From Chloroflexota bacterium (GTDB lineage: Bacteria; Chloroflexota; Anaerolineae; UBA2200): a stretch of DNA of 64,000 nucleotides. The number at the start of each line of letters is the position of its first letter. The first letter of the stretch is position 1. The notes under the pieces are model-generated. The model was not told the DNA's origin. It was given only the letters and a program-made list of their open reading frames with translations, and searched no databases. Where the stretch lies: assembly GCA_014360755.1 (NCBI GenBank), contig JACIWX010000002.1:1-64000 (forward strand), given 5' to 3'. Of this stretch, positions 25,530 through 35,179 are shown one piece after another. The position numbers were made by a program, and so were the translations under genes.

Positions 25530-26882
25530 ATGAACATGGAAGTAATCCAACCCCGCTTACCTAAGGGCATGAGAGACATCTTGCCACGACAGATGGTACT
25601 GCGCCAATACGTGTTGGGCATTGTGGAACGAACCTTTGCCGAATTCGGCTTTGAGCCTTTGATCACCCCCTCGGTTGAACTCGCCGAGATTTTGCTCGGA
25701 AAATACGGCGCGGAGGCGGAAAAACTGATCTTTATGGTGCAGCATCGCGGCGGCAAAGAGAAACTGGCTCTGCGCTATGACCTGTCCGTTCCCCTCAGTC
25801 GGGTAGTTGCCCAGTATCCAGATTTGCCCAAGCCTTTCCGCCGTTACCAGATCGCGCCGGTGTGGCGAGCGGAACGGCCACAAAAGGGCCGCTATCGCGA
25901 GTTCTGGCAGTGCGATGCGGATATTGTGGGTTCTTCCAGCATGCTGGCTGATGCTGAAATCATCGCCTTGATTTATACGGTGCTGCAACGACTTGGTTTC
26001 CAGCAATTCGTGATCCGCATCAACGATCGGAAAATACTCAGCGGGATTGGCCAGTATTCCGGTGTGCCGGAAGCACAATTGCCCGAACTGTATCGCACTA
26101 TAGACAAACTGGACAAGATTGGCATAGAGGCAGTACGTGAGGAGTTGCAGGCGAGTGGGCTAGCGGGACAAATGATTGATCGTTTGCTGGCGCTGCTACA
26201 GCCCGGGAAAGACGGGCAAGCAGCGCTGGATGACTTGCGTCGCGAATTGATGGACTATCCTCTGGCTCAGGAAGGCATCGCCGAACTCACTGAATTGCTC
26301 AGTTACCTTCCCTCGCTGGGTGTGAAGGATGGTTTCTACCGTGTTGACCTGGCTATGGTGCGCGGCTTGGACTATTATACGGGCCCCATTTATGAGACGG
26401 TGGTAGAGAAACCGCGTATTGGCAGTATCACGGGGGGGGGTCGCTTTGACGGCTTAGTGGGCAAGTTCTCTGTGCAAAGTTATCCCGCTACGGGTACGAC
26501 CATCGGCATAGAGCGCATTTTGGATGTTATGGAAGAACTGCGCATGTTTCCCTCCGATGTTGGCGAGACTACGGTGCAGGTGCTCGTTACCGTTTTCAAT
26601 GCGGATCTGATGCATGAGTCGTTGCGCTTACTTACCGCGTTGCGCAGCGCCGGCTTGCGTTGTGAGTTGTACTATGATACCGACCCGTTAGGTACCCAGA
26701 TTCGCTATGCTTTGAAGAAGGGCATTCCCTTTGTGGCCATTGTTGGACCGGACGAACTGGCCTCGGCTCAGGTTACGCTGCGCAACCTGCCGCTCAAATC
26801 GCAGGTGCAGGTAGCGCGTTCCGAAGTGAGCGAGTTTTTGCGGAGGCAATTTGCCAGCGAGGCCACTCCTCCCCCACTGTAG
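25530..26882 (+). CDS. hisS: Histidyl-tRNA synthetase
   Basis: 450 residues, a class II synthetase that charges tRNA-His with histidine in the cytosol. Motif 2 is seen as FRRYQIAPVWRAERPQKGRY, the histidine-binding signature as VRGLDYYTGPIYE, and motif 3 as GTTIGIERI. The C-terminal anticodon-binding domain starts near VQVLVTVFN. ATG at 25530 with GGGAG upstream; a second in-frame ATG is two codons later. The tRNA-His gene lies just upstream and rnc follows after 15 bases. Confidence 0.95.
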   Translation: MNMEVIQPRLPKGMRDILPRQMVLRQYVLGIVERTFAEFGFEPLITPSVELAEILLGKYGAEAEKLIFMVQHRGGKEKLALRYDLSVPLSRVVAQYPDLPKPFRRYQIAPVWRAERPQKGRYREFWQCDADIVGSSSMLADAEIIALIYTVLQRLGFQQFVIRINDRKILSGIGQYSGVPEAQLPELYRTIDKLDKIGIEAVREELQASGLAGQMIDRLLALLQPGKDGQAALDDLRRELMDYPLAQEGIAELTELLSYLPSLGVKDGFYRVDLAMVRGLDYYTGPIYETVVEKPRIGSITGGGRFDGLVGKFSVQSYPATGTTIGIERILDVMEELRMFPSDVGETTVQVLVTVFNADLMHESLRLLTALRSAGLRCELYYDTDPLGTQIRYALKKGIPFVAIVGPDELASAQVTLRNLPLKSQVQVARSEVSEFLRRQFASEATPPPL

Positions 26883-26897
26883 ACAGGGTGGTCATTC

Positions 26898-27659
26898 ATG
26901 GATGATCTGGAAGCCAGATTGGAAATGTTGTCTGCTTTGCAGCAATCCCTCGGCTTGGTTTTTCGTGATCTATCGTTGTTGCTGCAGGCTCTCACCCATT
27001 CCTCCTACTTGAACGAAAATCCTACCTGCTCATGGGGCGATAACGAGCGGCTGGAGTTTCTTGGCGATGCCGTGGGTGATTTCCTCGCTGCCGCATTCCT
27101 CTATGAGCGGTTTCCTCATTGGCAGGAAGGGCAGTTGACCAGCGTGCGTGCTGAACTGGTGCGTACTGATACGCTGGCACGCTTTGCCCGACAAATCGGG
27201 TTAGGGCAATATCTCTTGATGGGGCAGGGCGAGGAGCAAAGTGGCGGCCGTGACCGCATTGCCATGCTGAGCGATGCGTTTGAAGCGTTATTAGGCGCGA
27301 TATACCTGGATCAGGGCATGGAGGCGGCGCGAAGGTTTTTCCTCCCCTTTTTGCAGCCTCTGGTAGAGACTTTTTCCGTTGCGACGCAGTGGCGTGATGC
27401 GAAGAGCCGCTTGCAGGAATGGGCGCAGGCTGTTTTGCACGAGACGCCTTCCTACCGCACGGTGCAGGAAACTGGGCCGGATCACGCCAAGGAGTTCACC
27501 GTGGAGGTGCTTGTCGGAGGACAAGTACGAGGACGCGGAGTGGGGCGTAGCAAACATGCGGCGGAACAGGCCGCCGCTCAGGCAGCGCTGGAGGCACTCT
27601 TTACGCCCGCGGAACATGCCGCGCAAGGTGATAGACCCGAGTCTCAGCCCCCCAAGTAG
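26898..27659 (+). CDS. rnc: Ribonuclease III
   Basis: 253 residues. The RNase III signature NERLEFLGDAVG lies at 49-60, with metal-binding Glu53 and Asp57, and the second pair Asp126/Glu129 in SDAFEALLGAIYLDQG. A double-stranded RNA-binding domain spans about 164-235. It processes rRNA and other structured RNAs. It follows hisS by 15 bases and its 3' end overlaps the convergent livF gene by 16 bases. Confidence 0.95.
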   Translation: MDDLEARLEMLSALQQSLGLVFRDLSLLLQALTHSSYLNENPTCSWGDNERLEFLGDAVGDFLAAAFLYERFPHWQEGQLTSVRAELVRTDTLARFARQIGLGQYLLMGQGEEQSGGRDRIAMLSDAFEALLGAIYLDQGMEAARRFFLPFLQPLVETFSVATQWRDAKSRLQEWAQAVLHETPSYRTVQETGPDHAKEFTVEVLVGGQVRGRGVGRSKHAAEQAAAQAALEALFTPAEHAAQGDRPESQPPK

Positions 27660-28351
27660 GCTGCTTGCACCGCAGGATTTTGAGCCAGTTCGCTGGAGGG
27701 TCCTTCCAAAACGATGTTGCCTGTCTCCAGCACATAGCATCGTTGTGCGAATTTGAGAGCCATCCGCGCATTTTGTTCGACCAGTAAAATAGTAGTCCCC
27801 GCTTCGTTGATTTCCCGGAGCACACGGAAGAGATCGCGCATCAGAACCGGAGCCAAGCCCATCGAGGGTTCATCAAGCAGCATCAAGCGGCCCCGTGTCA
27901 TAAGGGCCCTGGCTACTGCCAACATTTGCTGTTCCCCACCGCTCAGGGTGTCTCCCCGCTGCTCTTTTCTTTCCGCCAAGCGAGGAAAGAGCGCGAAAAT
28001 ACGCTCAAAGTCCTGTGCTATCCCCTCCCTATCCTTACGGTTATAAGCAGCCAGTTTGAGGTTCTCCATCACGGTAAGGTTGCCAAAGATGCGTCTCCCT
28101 TCTGGGACATGGGCAATGCCCAATTTGACCACATCATGGGGTGCAAAATCCAGTAGATTTTTCCCCTCATAGCGGATGTTGCCAGCCTGTACAGAGATGA
28201 GCCGGGAGATAGCCTTGAGTGTTGTGGATTTGCCTGCTCCATTCGCTCCAATCAGAGCCACGATTTCGCCTTCATCCACATGGAATGATATGCCATGTAG
28301 GGCTTTAATGTGGCCATAAGAGACCTCAAGGTTCTCTACAGACAATAGCAT
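27644..28351 (-). CDS. livF: Branched-chain amino-acid ABC transporter ATPase LivF
   Basis: 235 residues. Walker A GANGAGKST, signature LSGGEQQMLAVARALM, and Walker B LMLLDEPSMGLAP are all intact. The start at 28351 is set by AAGGAGGT six bases upstream; an earlier in-frame ATG at 28369 overlaps that site. LivF pairs with LivG to power uptake through LivHM. It is the last gene of the liv operon, directly after alanine racemase. Confidence 0.92.
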   Translation of the reverse strand: MLLSVENLEVSYGHIKALHGISFHVDEGEIVALIGANGAGKSTTLKAISRLISVQAGNIRYEGKNLLDFAPHDVVKLGIAHVPEGRRIFGNLTVMENLKLAAYNRKDREGIAQDFERIFALFPRLAERKEQRGDTLSGGEQQMLAVARALMTRGRLMLLDEPSMGLAPVLMRDLFRVLREINEAGTTILLVEQNARMALKFAQRCYVLETGNIVLEGPSSELAQNPAVQAAYLGG

Positions 28352-28369
28352 GTTGCTACCTCCTTGCAT

Positions 28370-29614
28370 TCATGGAGACGCTGGAGTGGCATCTGGGACG
28401 AGTCCAGAGAGCGTTCTGATTGCCACGATCTCTCCGTTCTGAATATAGACCCGTGGCACGCGAGCAGAAATGGCCGTGAGGACTTCGTAGTGGATACTGT
28501 GGAGCGTTTCTGCCATCAAGTCAGCGCTGATCTCCTCATTGCCCTGTTTCCCAATGAGGACCACCTCGTCATCGCGTTCTATCTCTGGGATGTCGCTGAC
28601 GTTCACGATGCATTGATCCATGCAGATTCGTCCGATCACAGGGGCGCGTTTTCCCCGTATCAAGACATAACCGATGTTGGATAATGCCCGACGGAAACCA
28701 TCGCCAAAGCCTAGTGGAACCAGCGCAGCGCGAATGGGCTGGGCAGGGATGTAGGTGCGTCCATAGCTCACTCCCCATCCGGCAGGCAAGGTCTGCAGGC
28801 GGGCAACGCGGCTTTTTAACATCAAGGCTGGCTTCAGGGGGATGGAGTGGTCCACTTCGGGGGACGGATAGAGGCCGTAAATGACGGTTCCGCATCTCAC
28901 CATGTCCAAGTGTGCCTCAGGCAGGTCCAGAGTGGTAGGGCTGTTCGCCACATGACGGATAGGGACAGAAATCCCTTTATCCTGAAGATTTTGCAGCACC
29001 TGTTTATAGATTGCGAATTGCTGGTAGGTATAAGTCTTGTCTTTCTCATCCGCCGTGGCAAACTGCGTGTACAAGCCCTCGAAGCGCAATCCTGGCAGGG
29101 TGAGGAGTTGCTCGACAAAATTTGCTACCTCATCGGGCATAAGTCCGAAGCGACCCATGCCGGTGTCCACTTTGACATGGACAGGCGTGATGACACTTGC
29201 TTTGCTGGACAACTGCGACAATGCGACTGCAATGTCCCAGTGCATGATGGGCGCATCAATGCGCCACTTGACTACTGCCTCCATCTCTTCGACAGGGACA
29301 TAGCCCAGGACGAAAATGGGTACCGTAATCCCCGCTTGGCGGAGTTGAATGGCTTCATCAACCCGCGCTGTCGCCAGTCGGGTGGCGCCGTTTTGCAATG
29401 CGGTCCTAGCCACCATAACTGCCCCATGGCCATAACCGTCGCCTTTGACCACAGCCATTAATTCCACCTTTTCGCCGATCCATCGCTTGATCTGGCGGGT
29501 ATTGTAGGCAATGGCGTCAAGGTCAACCTCCGCCCAATTCGGTTTGTCCCTGAAAGGGAGTTTGGGCGGCTGCCAAGGTGGTGTAGTTGTTAGCTTGTTT
29601 TCCATCGTACTCAT
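28370..29614 (-). CDS. alr: Alanine racemase
   Basis: 414 residues, PLP-dependent, interconverting L- and D-alanine for peptidoglycan. The PLP lysine is Lys57 in AVVKGDGYGHG. WGVSYGRTY carries the catalytic tyrosine supplied in trans, and RICMDQC is conserved. Where many family members have GYADG, this protein reads GFGDGF, so a substrate-contacting tyrosine appears to be Phe. About 25 extra N-terminal residues precede the usual start. Its ATG overlaps the livG stop (ATGA), and livF starts 18 bases after its stop, so it is translationally embedded in the liv operon. Confidence 0.92.
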   Translation of the reverse strand: MSTMENKLTTTPPWQPPKLPFRDKPNWAEVDLDAIAYNTRQIKRWIGEKVELMAVVKGDGYGHGAVMVARTALQNGATRLATARVDEAIQLRQAGITVPIFVLGYVPVEEMEAVVKWRIDAPIMHWDIAVALSQLSSKASVITPVHVKVDTGMGRFGLMPDEVANFVEQLLTLPGLRFEGLYTQFATADEKDKTYTYQQFAIYKQVLQNLQDKGISVPIRHVANSPTTLDLPEAHLDMVRCGTVIYGLYPSPEVDHSIPLKPALMLKSRVARLQTLPAGWGVSYGRTYIPAQPIRAALVPLGFGDGFRRALSNIGYVLIRGKRAPVIGRICMDQCIVNVSDIPEIERDDEVVLIGKQGNEEISADLMAETLHSIHYEVLTAISARVPRVYIQNGEIVAIRTLSGLVPDATPASP

Positions 29615-30378
29615 TCCACTTCTTCTCCAAGATAAGCCTGAAGCACCCTGGGATTGGTGCGGATCTCCTCAGGAGTGCCTTCAGCAATAGTTTCTCCAAA
29701 GTCCATCACTTTGATGTACCTGCAAATGCGCATGACCAAGCGCATTTGGTGTTCAATCAAGAAAATTGTTAACCCAAATTCTTGTCGGATGCGTTGTATC
29801 AAGTCCATGAGCCGGTCAATTTCGCCGGGGTTCATGCCCGCAGCCGGTTCATCCAGTAGCAATAGGCGGGGCTTGGTAGCCAAAGCGCGAGCGATCTCCA
29901 CCCTCTTTTGCTCACCATAGGGCAGGTTCATAGCCAGTTCCTGGGCGTAGCGCTCCAAGTTGAAAATCTCCAGGAGCCTGTATGCTTCCCGGGTGAGAGC
30001 CTTGTCTTCGGAGACGAGATGGGGCGTGCGGAAGAAAGCATCCAGTAAATTTGAGCGCACCTGGGAGTAGAAGGCAATCCTAACGTTGTCCAAGACTGAA
30101 ACATTGTTGAACAAGCGGATGGTTTGGAAGGTGCGGCAAATGCCCTTTGCAGTAATCTGATGTGGCTGCAATCCTACCAGGTTTTGGCCATTAAATTGGA
30201 TGGTGCCCTTGGTGGGTCGGTATATGCCGGTGATTAAATTGAAGACTGTCGTTTTTCCTGCTCCATTGGGGCCAATCAAACCGATTAACTCGCCTTCCTC
30301 GAGCGCCAGGTTAAAGTCGTACACAGCGCGCAGACCGCCAAAATAGTGAGTGAGGCCATTAATGTGAAGTAGAGCCAT
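29611..30378 (-). CDS. livG: Branched-chain amino-acid ABC transporter ATPase LivG
   Basis: 255 residues. Walker A GPNGAGKTTVFNLITG, signature LPYGEQKRVEIARAL, Walker B LLLLDEPAAGMNP, plus the C-terminal LivG/BCA-type extension (AEGTPEEIRTNPRVLQAYLG). It starts inside the livM reading frame (20-base overlap) with GGAGGCGGAGG upstream, and ends in ATGA overlap with alr. Confidence 0.93.
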   Translation of the reverse strand: MALLHINGLTHYFGGLRAVYDFNLALEEGELIGLIGPNGAGKTTVFNLITGIYRPTKGTIQFNGQNLVGLQPHQITAKGICRTFQTIRLFNNVSVLDNVRIAFYSQVRSNLLDAFFRTPHLVSEDKALTREAYRLLEIFNLERYAQELAMNLPYGEQKRVEIARALATKPRLLLLDEPAAGMNPGEIDRLMDLIQRIRQEFGLTIFLIEHQMRLVMRICRYIKVMDFGETIAEGTPEEIRTNPRVLQAYLGEEVE

Positions 30379-31591
30379 AGACCTCCGCCTCCTCTCTTGG
30401 GATCAAAAACTGGAATTCACGGAACCCCATAAGGCCGGTATGGCGCCGCAAGAGCATCACGAGCAGGAGCAGAGGGATCAAAACCCACTTCCATACCTCG
30501 AGCGGACGCAGCATTTCTAGCAAGATCGTGAAGGTAGCCGCGCCTACCAGCGAGCCACTGATGCTTGCCATGCCCCCGAGATAGACCATGACTAGGCATT
30601 CGGTGGATTTAAGCAACGTAAATGAGCTGGGGTTGATGTACAGCAACAAGTGGGCAAATAGGCCTCCCGCAATTCCCGCGAAGAAGGAGGACGTGCAGAA
30701 GGCGATGATTTTCATGCGGCGTGTATTCACCGTCATGGCTTCAGCGGCAATTTCATCTTCGCGGATGGCAATCACACCTCTGCCATATGGCGAGAGCACA
30801 AAGTTACGGATAAGCACGAGGGTGAGCACAGACCAAAAGAATACCCAAGGGACATTGGTCAGTTTTGCCATGCCCATGAAACCGCGCGAACCACCAATTC
30901 TTTCTATGTTCTCGATGCCATTTTTGATGATAAAGTTCGTGGCTAGGGTGATAATTGCCAGATAGTCGCCACGGATTTTGAAGGAAGGAATGGCTACTAG
31001 CAGTCCAGCGATAGCGGCACCAGCCCCTCCAGCGAGCAATGCAAGGGGAAAGACGAGGTGGCCCAGCGATCGTGGGAACACCCATACGGTGAGAATAGAA
31101 GCAATGTAGGCGCCAACGCCCATGAAGCCAGCATGCCCTACGGAAAACTCGCCCATGTAGCCATTCACCAGGTTCAGGCTGATACAAAGGATGAAGTTGA
31201 TGCCCATCAGGCACAGGATCATGGTGCGGTATTCGTGGAACCCACCCCACAGCAATGCCACCAGGAAAAGGGCTAGGACATAGACAAGCATCAAGCGCTG
31301 TGAGGGCACTTTCTGTAGCAACTTTTGTACCAAGGGCGTCAATAACCGCGCCGCGATATAGGTCGGTACAAGGTATATGAGCAGGTCATAGGCAATAGCG
31401 CTTGGCAGCAAAGCGAGGGATTGCTGCACTAGGATGATTCCGAACAAGGTAGGCATAGTTGGGAGTCCGAGCAATGACGCCACGGGGTACCCGATAAAGA
31501 GTTCGATAGCGCTCGCTATGCCAAAGCCAAGCAAGTATGCCAACACAGGGATTGCAGACAGGTGAGAACGCAGTTTCTGCCACTGTGCCAT
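30359..31591 (-). CDS. livM: Branched-chain amino-acid ABC permease LivM
   Basis: 410 residues, longer than typical LivM because of an N-terminal membrane extension of about 100 residues, as in E. coli LivM. The conserved permease core runs from about 115 to 395 and includes VNGYMGEFSVGHAGFMGVGAY-type and GLFAHLLLYINPSSF-type segments. It forms the channel with LivH. AGGTGG precedes the ATG at 31591; livH ends eight bases upstream. Confidence 0.92.
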   Translation of the reverse strand: MAQWQKLRSHLSAIPVLAYLLGFGIASAIELFIGYPVASLLGLPTMPTLFGIILVQQSLALLPSAIAYDLLIYLVPTYIAARLLTPLVQKLLQKVPSQRLMLVYVLALFLVALLWGGFHEYRTMILCLMGINFILCISLNLVNGYMGEFSVGHAGFMGVGAYIASILTVWVFPRSLGHLVFPLALLAGGAGAAIAGLLVAIPSFKIRGDYLAIITLATNFIIKNGIENIERIGGSRGFMGMAKLTNVPWVFFWSVLTLVLIRNFVLSPYGRGVIAIREDEIAAEAMTVNTRRMKIIAFCTSSFFAGIAGGLFAHLLLYINPSSFTLLKSTECLVMVYLGGMASISGSLVGAATFTILLEMLRPLEVWKWVLIPLLLLVMLLRRHTGLMGFREFQFLIPREEAEVYGSTSH

Positions 31592-31599
31592 TTTGCCAC

Positions 31600-32508
31600 C
31601 TACACTTTCTGGCGAAGGGGTAGACCAAAAATGCCGGTAGGTTTTGCCAGCAGGACAATCATCAGTACTACAAAACTAATCAAATCCCGCATGCGGGAAG
31701 GGAAGATAGCGCCAGCGGCGATTTCCACAAAGCCGAGGATATAACCGCCTAGCATAGCGCCCCTGATGACGCCAATGCCACCCACAACGGCAGAAATGAA
31801 GGCTTTCCAGCCAACCATAATGCCCATATAGGGTTCAATGATGGGGTAGGCATGAGCGTATAGCAGCCCGCCTGCAGCAGCCAGACAAGAAGCAATCGCA
31901 AAGGTTAACGTGATAATGTGGTCCACATTGACGCCCATCAAAGGGACGGCTTCGCGATCGTACGAGATAGCCCTCATTGCCATACCTTGCTTGGTCTGGC
32001 GCACGATGAACTCGAGGATGAGCATGAGCAATATAGAAACAAATATGATGACCAATTGGGTAGTGGAAATGCTGACGCCAACGACCTTGTACACAGTCTC
32101 AGTAATGAGGGGGTGGAAGGAAATTCGCCAAGGGCCTACGATTACTAAGGTCATGTGTTCCAGGAACACGCCCATTCCTAAAGCAGTGATGACCACCGAG
32201 AGGCGGTAGCGGCGCAGGGGCCTGTAGGCGATGCGTTCAATGGATAGGGTAATCAAAGCCGTTCCCAGCATGGCGAGGAGCATACTGCCGACAAAGATCA
32301 GTGCTGTTGGGATCGCCGTTGCTCCAGCGAGTCGCTTGATCAGGACCGCCGCAAAGTAGGAAAGGAAAGCGCCCACCATGAAGATATCGCCATGGGCAAA
32401 GTTAATAAAACGCAGCACTCCATAAACCATGCTGTAGCCCAAAGCGATCAGGGCGTAAATGCTGCCCAGTTGTACCGCATTGATTAATTGTTGCAGGATA
32501 TAAGTCAT
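31600..32508 (-). CDS. livH: Branched-chain amino-acid ABC permease LivH
   Basis: 302 residues from the ATG at 32508, chosen for AAGGAG nine bases upstream; an earlier in-frame start at 32544 lacks a good site. Typical LivH opening QLGSIYALIALGYSMVYGVL, then eight or so helices. Partner of LivM. It follows livK across a terminator-like hairpin. Confidence 0.92.
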   Translation of the reverse strand: MTYILQQLINAVQLGSIYALIALGYSMVYGVLRFINFAHGDIFMVGAFLSYFAAVLIKRLAGATAIPTALIFVGSMLLAMLGTALITLSIERIAYRPLRRYRLSVVITALGMGVFLEHMTLVIVGPWRISFHPLITETVYKVVGVSISTTQLVIIFVSILLMLILEFIVRQTKQGMAMRAISYDREAVPLMGVNVDHIITLTFAIASCLAAAGGLLYAHAYPIIEPYMGIMVGWKAFISAVVGGIGVIRGAMLGGYILGFVEIAAGAIFPSRMRDLISFVVLMIVLLAKPTGIFGLPLRQKV

Positions 32509-32555
32509 CCGCTTTTCTCCTTGACACAGAATACAAAGGGACATATCAGGTTTGA

Positions 32556-32587
32556 AAAATGGGCTAGGGGGCGATTCCCCTAGCCCA
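32556..32587 (-). terminator. Hairpin between livK and livH (attenuator)
   Basis: On the minus strand TGGGCTAGGGG and its inverse (32577-32587 / 32560-32570) form an 11-bp stem with a six-base loop, followed by ATTTTTC. It likely stops part of the transcripts after livK, so the binding protein is made in excess over the permease. Confidence 0.7.
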
Positions 32588-32598
32588 CTCTGTGCACG

Positions 32599-33786
32599 TT
32601 ACTCAAAAGTCTTGGGTTGGACAGTCTTGTACCAGCGGAATACCCCAGCATCGCAGTCAATCTTGACAATGTGCACGCTCTTGATCATGTCTCCCTGCTC
32701 TGTGGGGGTCATGGTACCGGTGACGCCCTCAAAGTCTTTGATGGCAGCCAGACCATCGCGGATGCACTTACGGTCTTGAGCCAAATTGCCTGTCAGTTTG
32801 CCGCAGTTCTTCGCTGCCTGGACAAAGAGGTACATGGCATCGTAGGTCAGGCCAGCAACGGAGTCGGGGTCAACGCCGTATTTCTCCTTGTACTTCTTGA
32901 TAAAGGCCTGGGTCTTCGCGCCAGCGATGTCCACTGCCCAGTGGGTAGTGAAGTACAGCCCGTTGCAATCCGCACCGCACAGTTTGCACAGGTCAGGAGA
33001 CTCCCATCCATCATGGCCAATGATGTGGATTTTCTCCGTCACCCCCAGGCGGTTCGCCTGTTTGACAATGAGCGGCACTTCGTCATAATACTGCGGCACG
33101 TAGAGCACTTCCGCGCCAGACTCCTTGATCTTGGTGAGTTGAGCGGTAAAGTCCTTGTCGCCTGTGGTAAAGGTCTCGAAGGCAACGATCTTGCCTCCCA
33201 GCTTTTCCCAGGTATTCTTGAAGAAAAAGCCCTGGTAGTAGCAAGCATCGCTGCCGATGTCAAAGAGGACGGCTCCCTTCGTGGCGTTGAACTCTTCCAT
33301 GCCGAATTGAGCGTTCACGCCTGCTTGGAAGCTATCAATGAAGCAGGCACGGAAGACCCAAGGCTTGTACAAGGTAGTGTTGGGGTTGGTGGACCAGGGG
33401 CTGATCATCGGGCACTGGAGTTCGTTGCAGACTGAGGAAGCGGGGATGGCGTTCTTGCTGGCATTGGCACCGATGTGGATCAGGACCTTGTCCTGAGTGA
33501 TCAGCTTGGTTGCGGCAGCAGCAGCAGATTCTGGCTTGTTTTCGTTGTCGGCAATAACCAGCTTGATCTTGTACTTCTTACCACCGATTTCCAACCCACC
33601 GGCGGCATTGATCTCTTCGGCAGCCATTTCTGCAGCATTTTTGCAGGCTGCACCAACCATTGGGATGGCTCCTGTAATCTCAGCATTAATGCCGACCAGG
33701 ATTTCCGCTGGACCAGCGGGGGCGCACGAGTGAAGTATGCCCGACAGAGCGAGCACGATCATGAGCAAAATGAGCTTCTTTCGCAT
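32599..33786 (-). CDS. livK: Branched-chain amino-acid-type ABC substrate-binding lipoprotein
   Basis: 395 residues. A lipoprotein signal ends ILHSC with Cys21 (His at -2 is unusual for a lipobox). The periplasmic-binding-protein type I fold follows, with GINAEITGAIPMVGAACKNA and HIGANASKNAIPASSV. Ligand contacts cannot be assigned with certainty, so leucine-type, polar amino acids or other amides remain possible. It is the first gene of the operon, with AAAGGAGG before the ATG and a promoter about 215 bases upstream. Confidence 0.9.
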   Translation of the reverse strand: MRKKLILLMIVLALSGILHSCAPAGPAEILVGINAEITGAIPMVGAACKNAAEMAAEEINAAGGLEIGGKKYKIKLVIADNENKPESAAAAATKLITQDKVLIHIGANASKNAIPASSVCNELQCPMISPWSTNPNTTLYKPWVFRACFIDSFQAGVNAQFGMEEFNATKGAVLFDIGSDACYYQGFFFKNTWEKLGGKIVAFETFTTGDKDFTAQLTKIKESGAEVLYVPQYYDEVPLIVKQANRLGVTEKIHIIGHDGWESPDLCKLCGADCNGLYFTTHWAVDIAGAKTQAFIKKYKEKYGVDPDSVAGLTYDAMYLFVQAAKNCGKLTGNLAQDRKCIRDGLAAIKDFEGVTGTMTPTEQGDMIKSVHIVKIDCDAGVFRWYKTVQPKTFE

Positions 33787-34002
33787 CTCAAGATCCTCCT
33801 TTGATCTTTCTAATCAGATGATGCTCACCAACGATAGATGCCCGCGTTTGAACTGCCGACTGCTCACCTCCTTTCCCCAGGCAAAACGAATTGTTCCAGT
33901 GCGGTGTGCGATGTCCAATTGTTGCTAGCAGATAATCAGGAAACCGAGCCCAGAGCACGAATACAGAAGCTCAATGCGAGGCTGCAGAATGCTCTAGCAG
34001 AA

Positions 34003-34031
34003 ATTGTAACAGGCTGTCGTTATTTTGTCAA
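34003..34031 (-). promoter_or_regulatory. Promoter of the liv operon
   Basis: Minus strand TTGACA (34026-34031), 17 bases, TACAAT (34003-34008). The transcript should begin near 33996, giving a leader of about 210 bases before livK. The leader contains an internal AAAGGAGGTGAGC that precedes no convincing ORF. The 33787-34169 gap contains no gene. Confidence 0.65.
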
Positions 34032-34169
34032 ATCTTCTGGGCTGTTCCCCAGGGCTGTTGCAAAGTCGCTGCCGCAGTCACTGAACGAAATGAAGAGTGG
34101 TATAGATTTGCCTGCAAGATTTCGTTTTCCAGCACTTTCAGGGTACTCTGCAACAATTCTTGCTACTCG

Positions 34170-35060
34170 CTAAACGACGCGGTTGACCAGGGAACCTATG
34201 CCGGTGATGGTGCATTCTACTACGTCGCCTCTGTGGATGGGGGCGATGCCCTCTGGCGTTCCGGTCGCGATGACGTCCCCTGGCTCAAGGGTCATGTGTC
34301 TGCTGATGTAGGCGATAAGATAGGGTATCTTGAACAGGCACATGGCGGTATTGGAGCGTTGCCGTATTTCTCCGTTGACACGCAAGGTTAGTTCAAGGTT
34401 GTGGGGATCGCTGATCTCATCGGTCAGAACCAGGTAGGGCCCAATGGGGCAGAAAGTGTCAAAACTCTTGGAGCGCAGCCAAGGCTTCCCCTTCTGGATG
34501 TCGTTTCGTTGCATGTCGCGTGCGGTGACATCGTTGACAATGGTGTATCCAGCGATATACTCCATCGCCCTTTCTTCGGGGACAGATTTAGCCCTTTGAC
34601 CGATGACAACACCTAGTTCGATTTCTGGGTCAACCCGTTGCACTCCCTCAGGATATACGATATCTGTCCCTGGCCCGATGATGGAGGAAGAGGCTTTGGC
34701 AAAAAAGATGGGCTCATCCGGGACGGAATAGCCGCCCTCCTCTGCGTGTGCGCGGTAGTTCCGACCCAGAGCCAGTATCTTGGCCGCTCTCGTCACAGGA
34801 GCCAGGAATTGCACTCGCCCTCTGATCTGATAGGTTTCTATCTCCCCTGTTTGGGTTAGGCGCGTGAACCATTCCCCCATGGTGCGCAGGAGGTTTGGCG
34901 TGTTCTCCAGGAGGTCAACCACAGTGGGCTGGGGACGAAGGCGCAGCCAGGGGAATTGATCCGCGTGAGATTGCAGGACGCGGCTGAAATCAATCCATTG
35001 TTGACCGTGTGCTAAAGCGATAAACGCCCTACCATTGTGCAGTACATAGCCAAGGCGCAT
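34170..35060 (-). CDS. Fumarylacetoacetate hydrolase family protein
   Basis: 296 residues from the ATG at 35060 (GAGGAGAGAAC upstream). The C-terminal two thirds is the FAH domain: ILALGRNYRAHAEE, VDPEIELGVVIG with the two metal-binding Glu residues, GYTIVNDVTARDMQ with the Asp, and GDVIATGTPEGI. Members cleave or decarboxylate 2-oxo acids with Mg2+ or Mn2+. Next to a KDPG-type aldolase, a role in sugar-acid or 2-keto-3-deoxy acid catabolism is likely; the exact substrate is not readable. Confidence 0.9.
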   Translation of the reverse strand: MRLGYVLHNGRAFIALAHGQQWIDFSRVLQSHADQFPWLRLRPQPTVVDLLENTPNLLRTMGEWFTRLTQTGEIETYQIRGRVQFLAPVTRAAKILALGRNYRAHAEEGGYSVPDEPIFFAKASSSIIGPGTDIVYPEGVQRVDPEIELGVVIGQRAKSVPEERAMEYIAGYTIVNDVTARDMQRNDIQKGKPWLRSKSFDTFCPIGPYLVLTDEISDPHNLELTLRVNGEIRQRSNTAMCLFKIPYLIAYISRHMTLEPGDVIATGTPEGIAPIHRGDVVECTITGIGSLVNRVV

Positions 35061-35179
35061 AGTTCTCTCCTCATGGTATTTACGTCTGATTTTTCGTTGC
35101 ACAGGCAATCCGTGCTGAAGCAGTCGAGCATGATGGCTGTCTGAGGTCGTTGCTGTGGCACGGGCAGCAGGTGGGATAC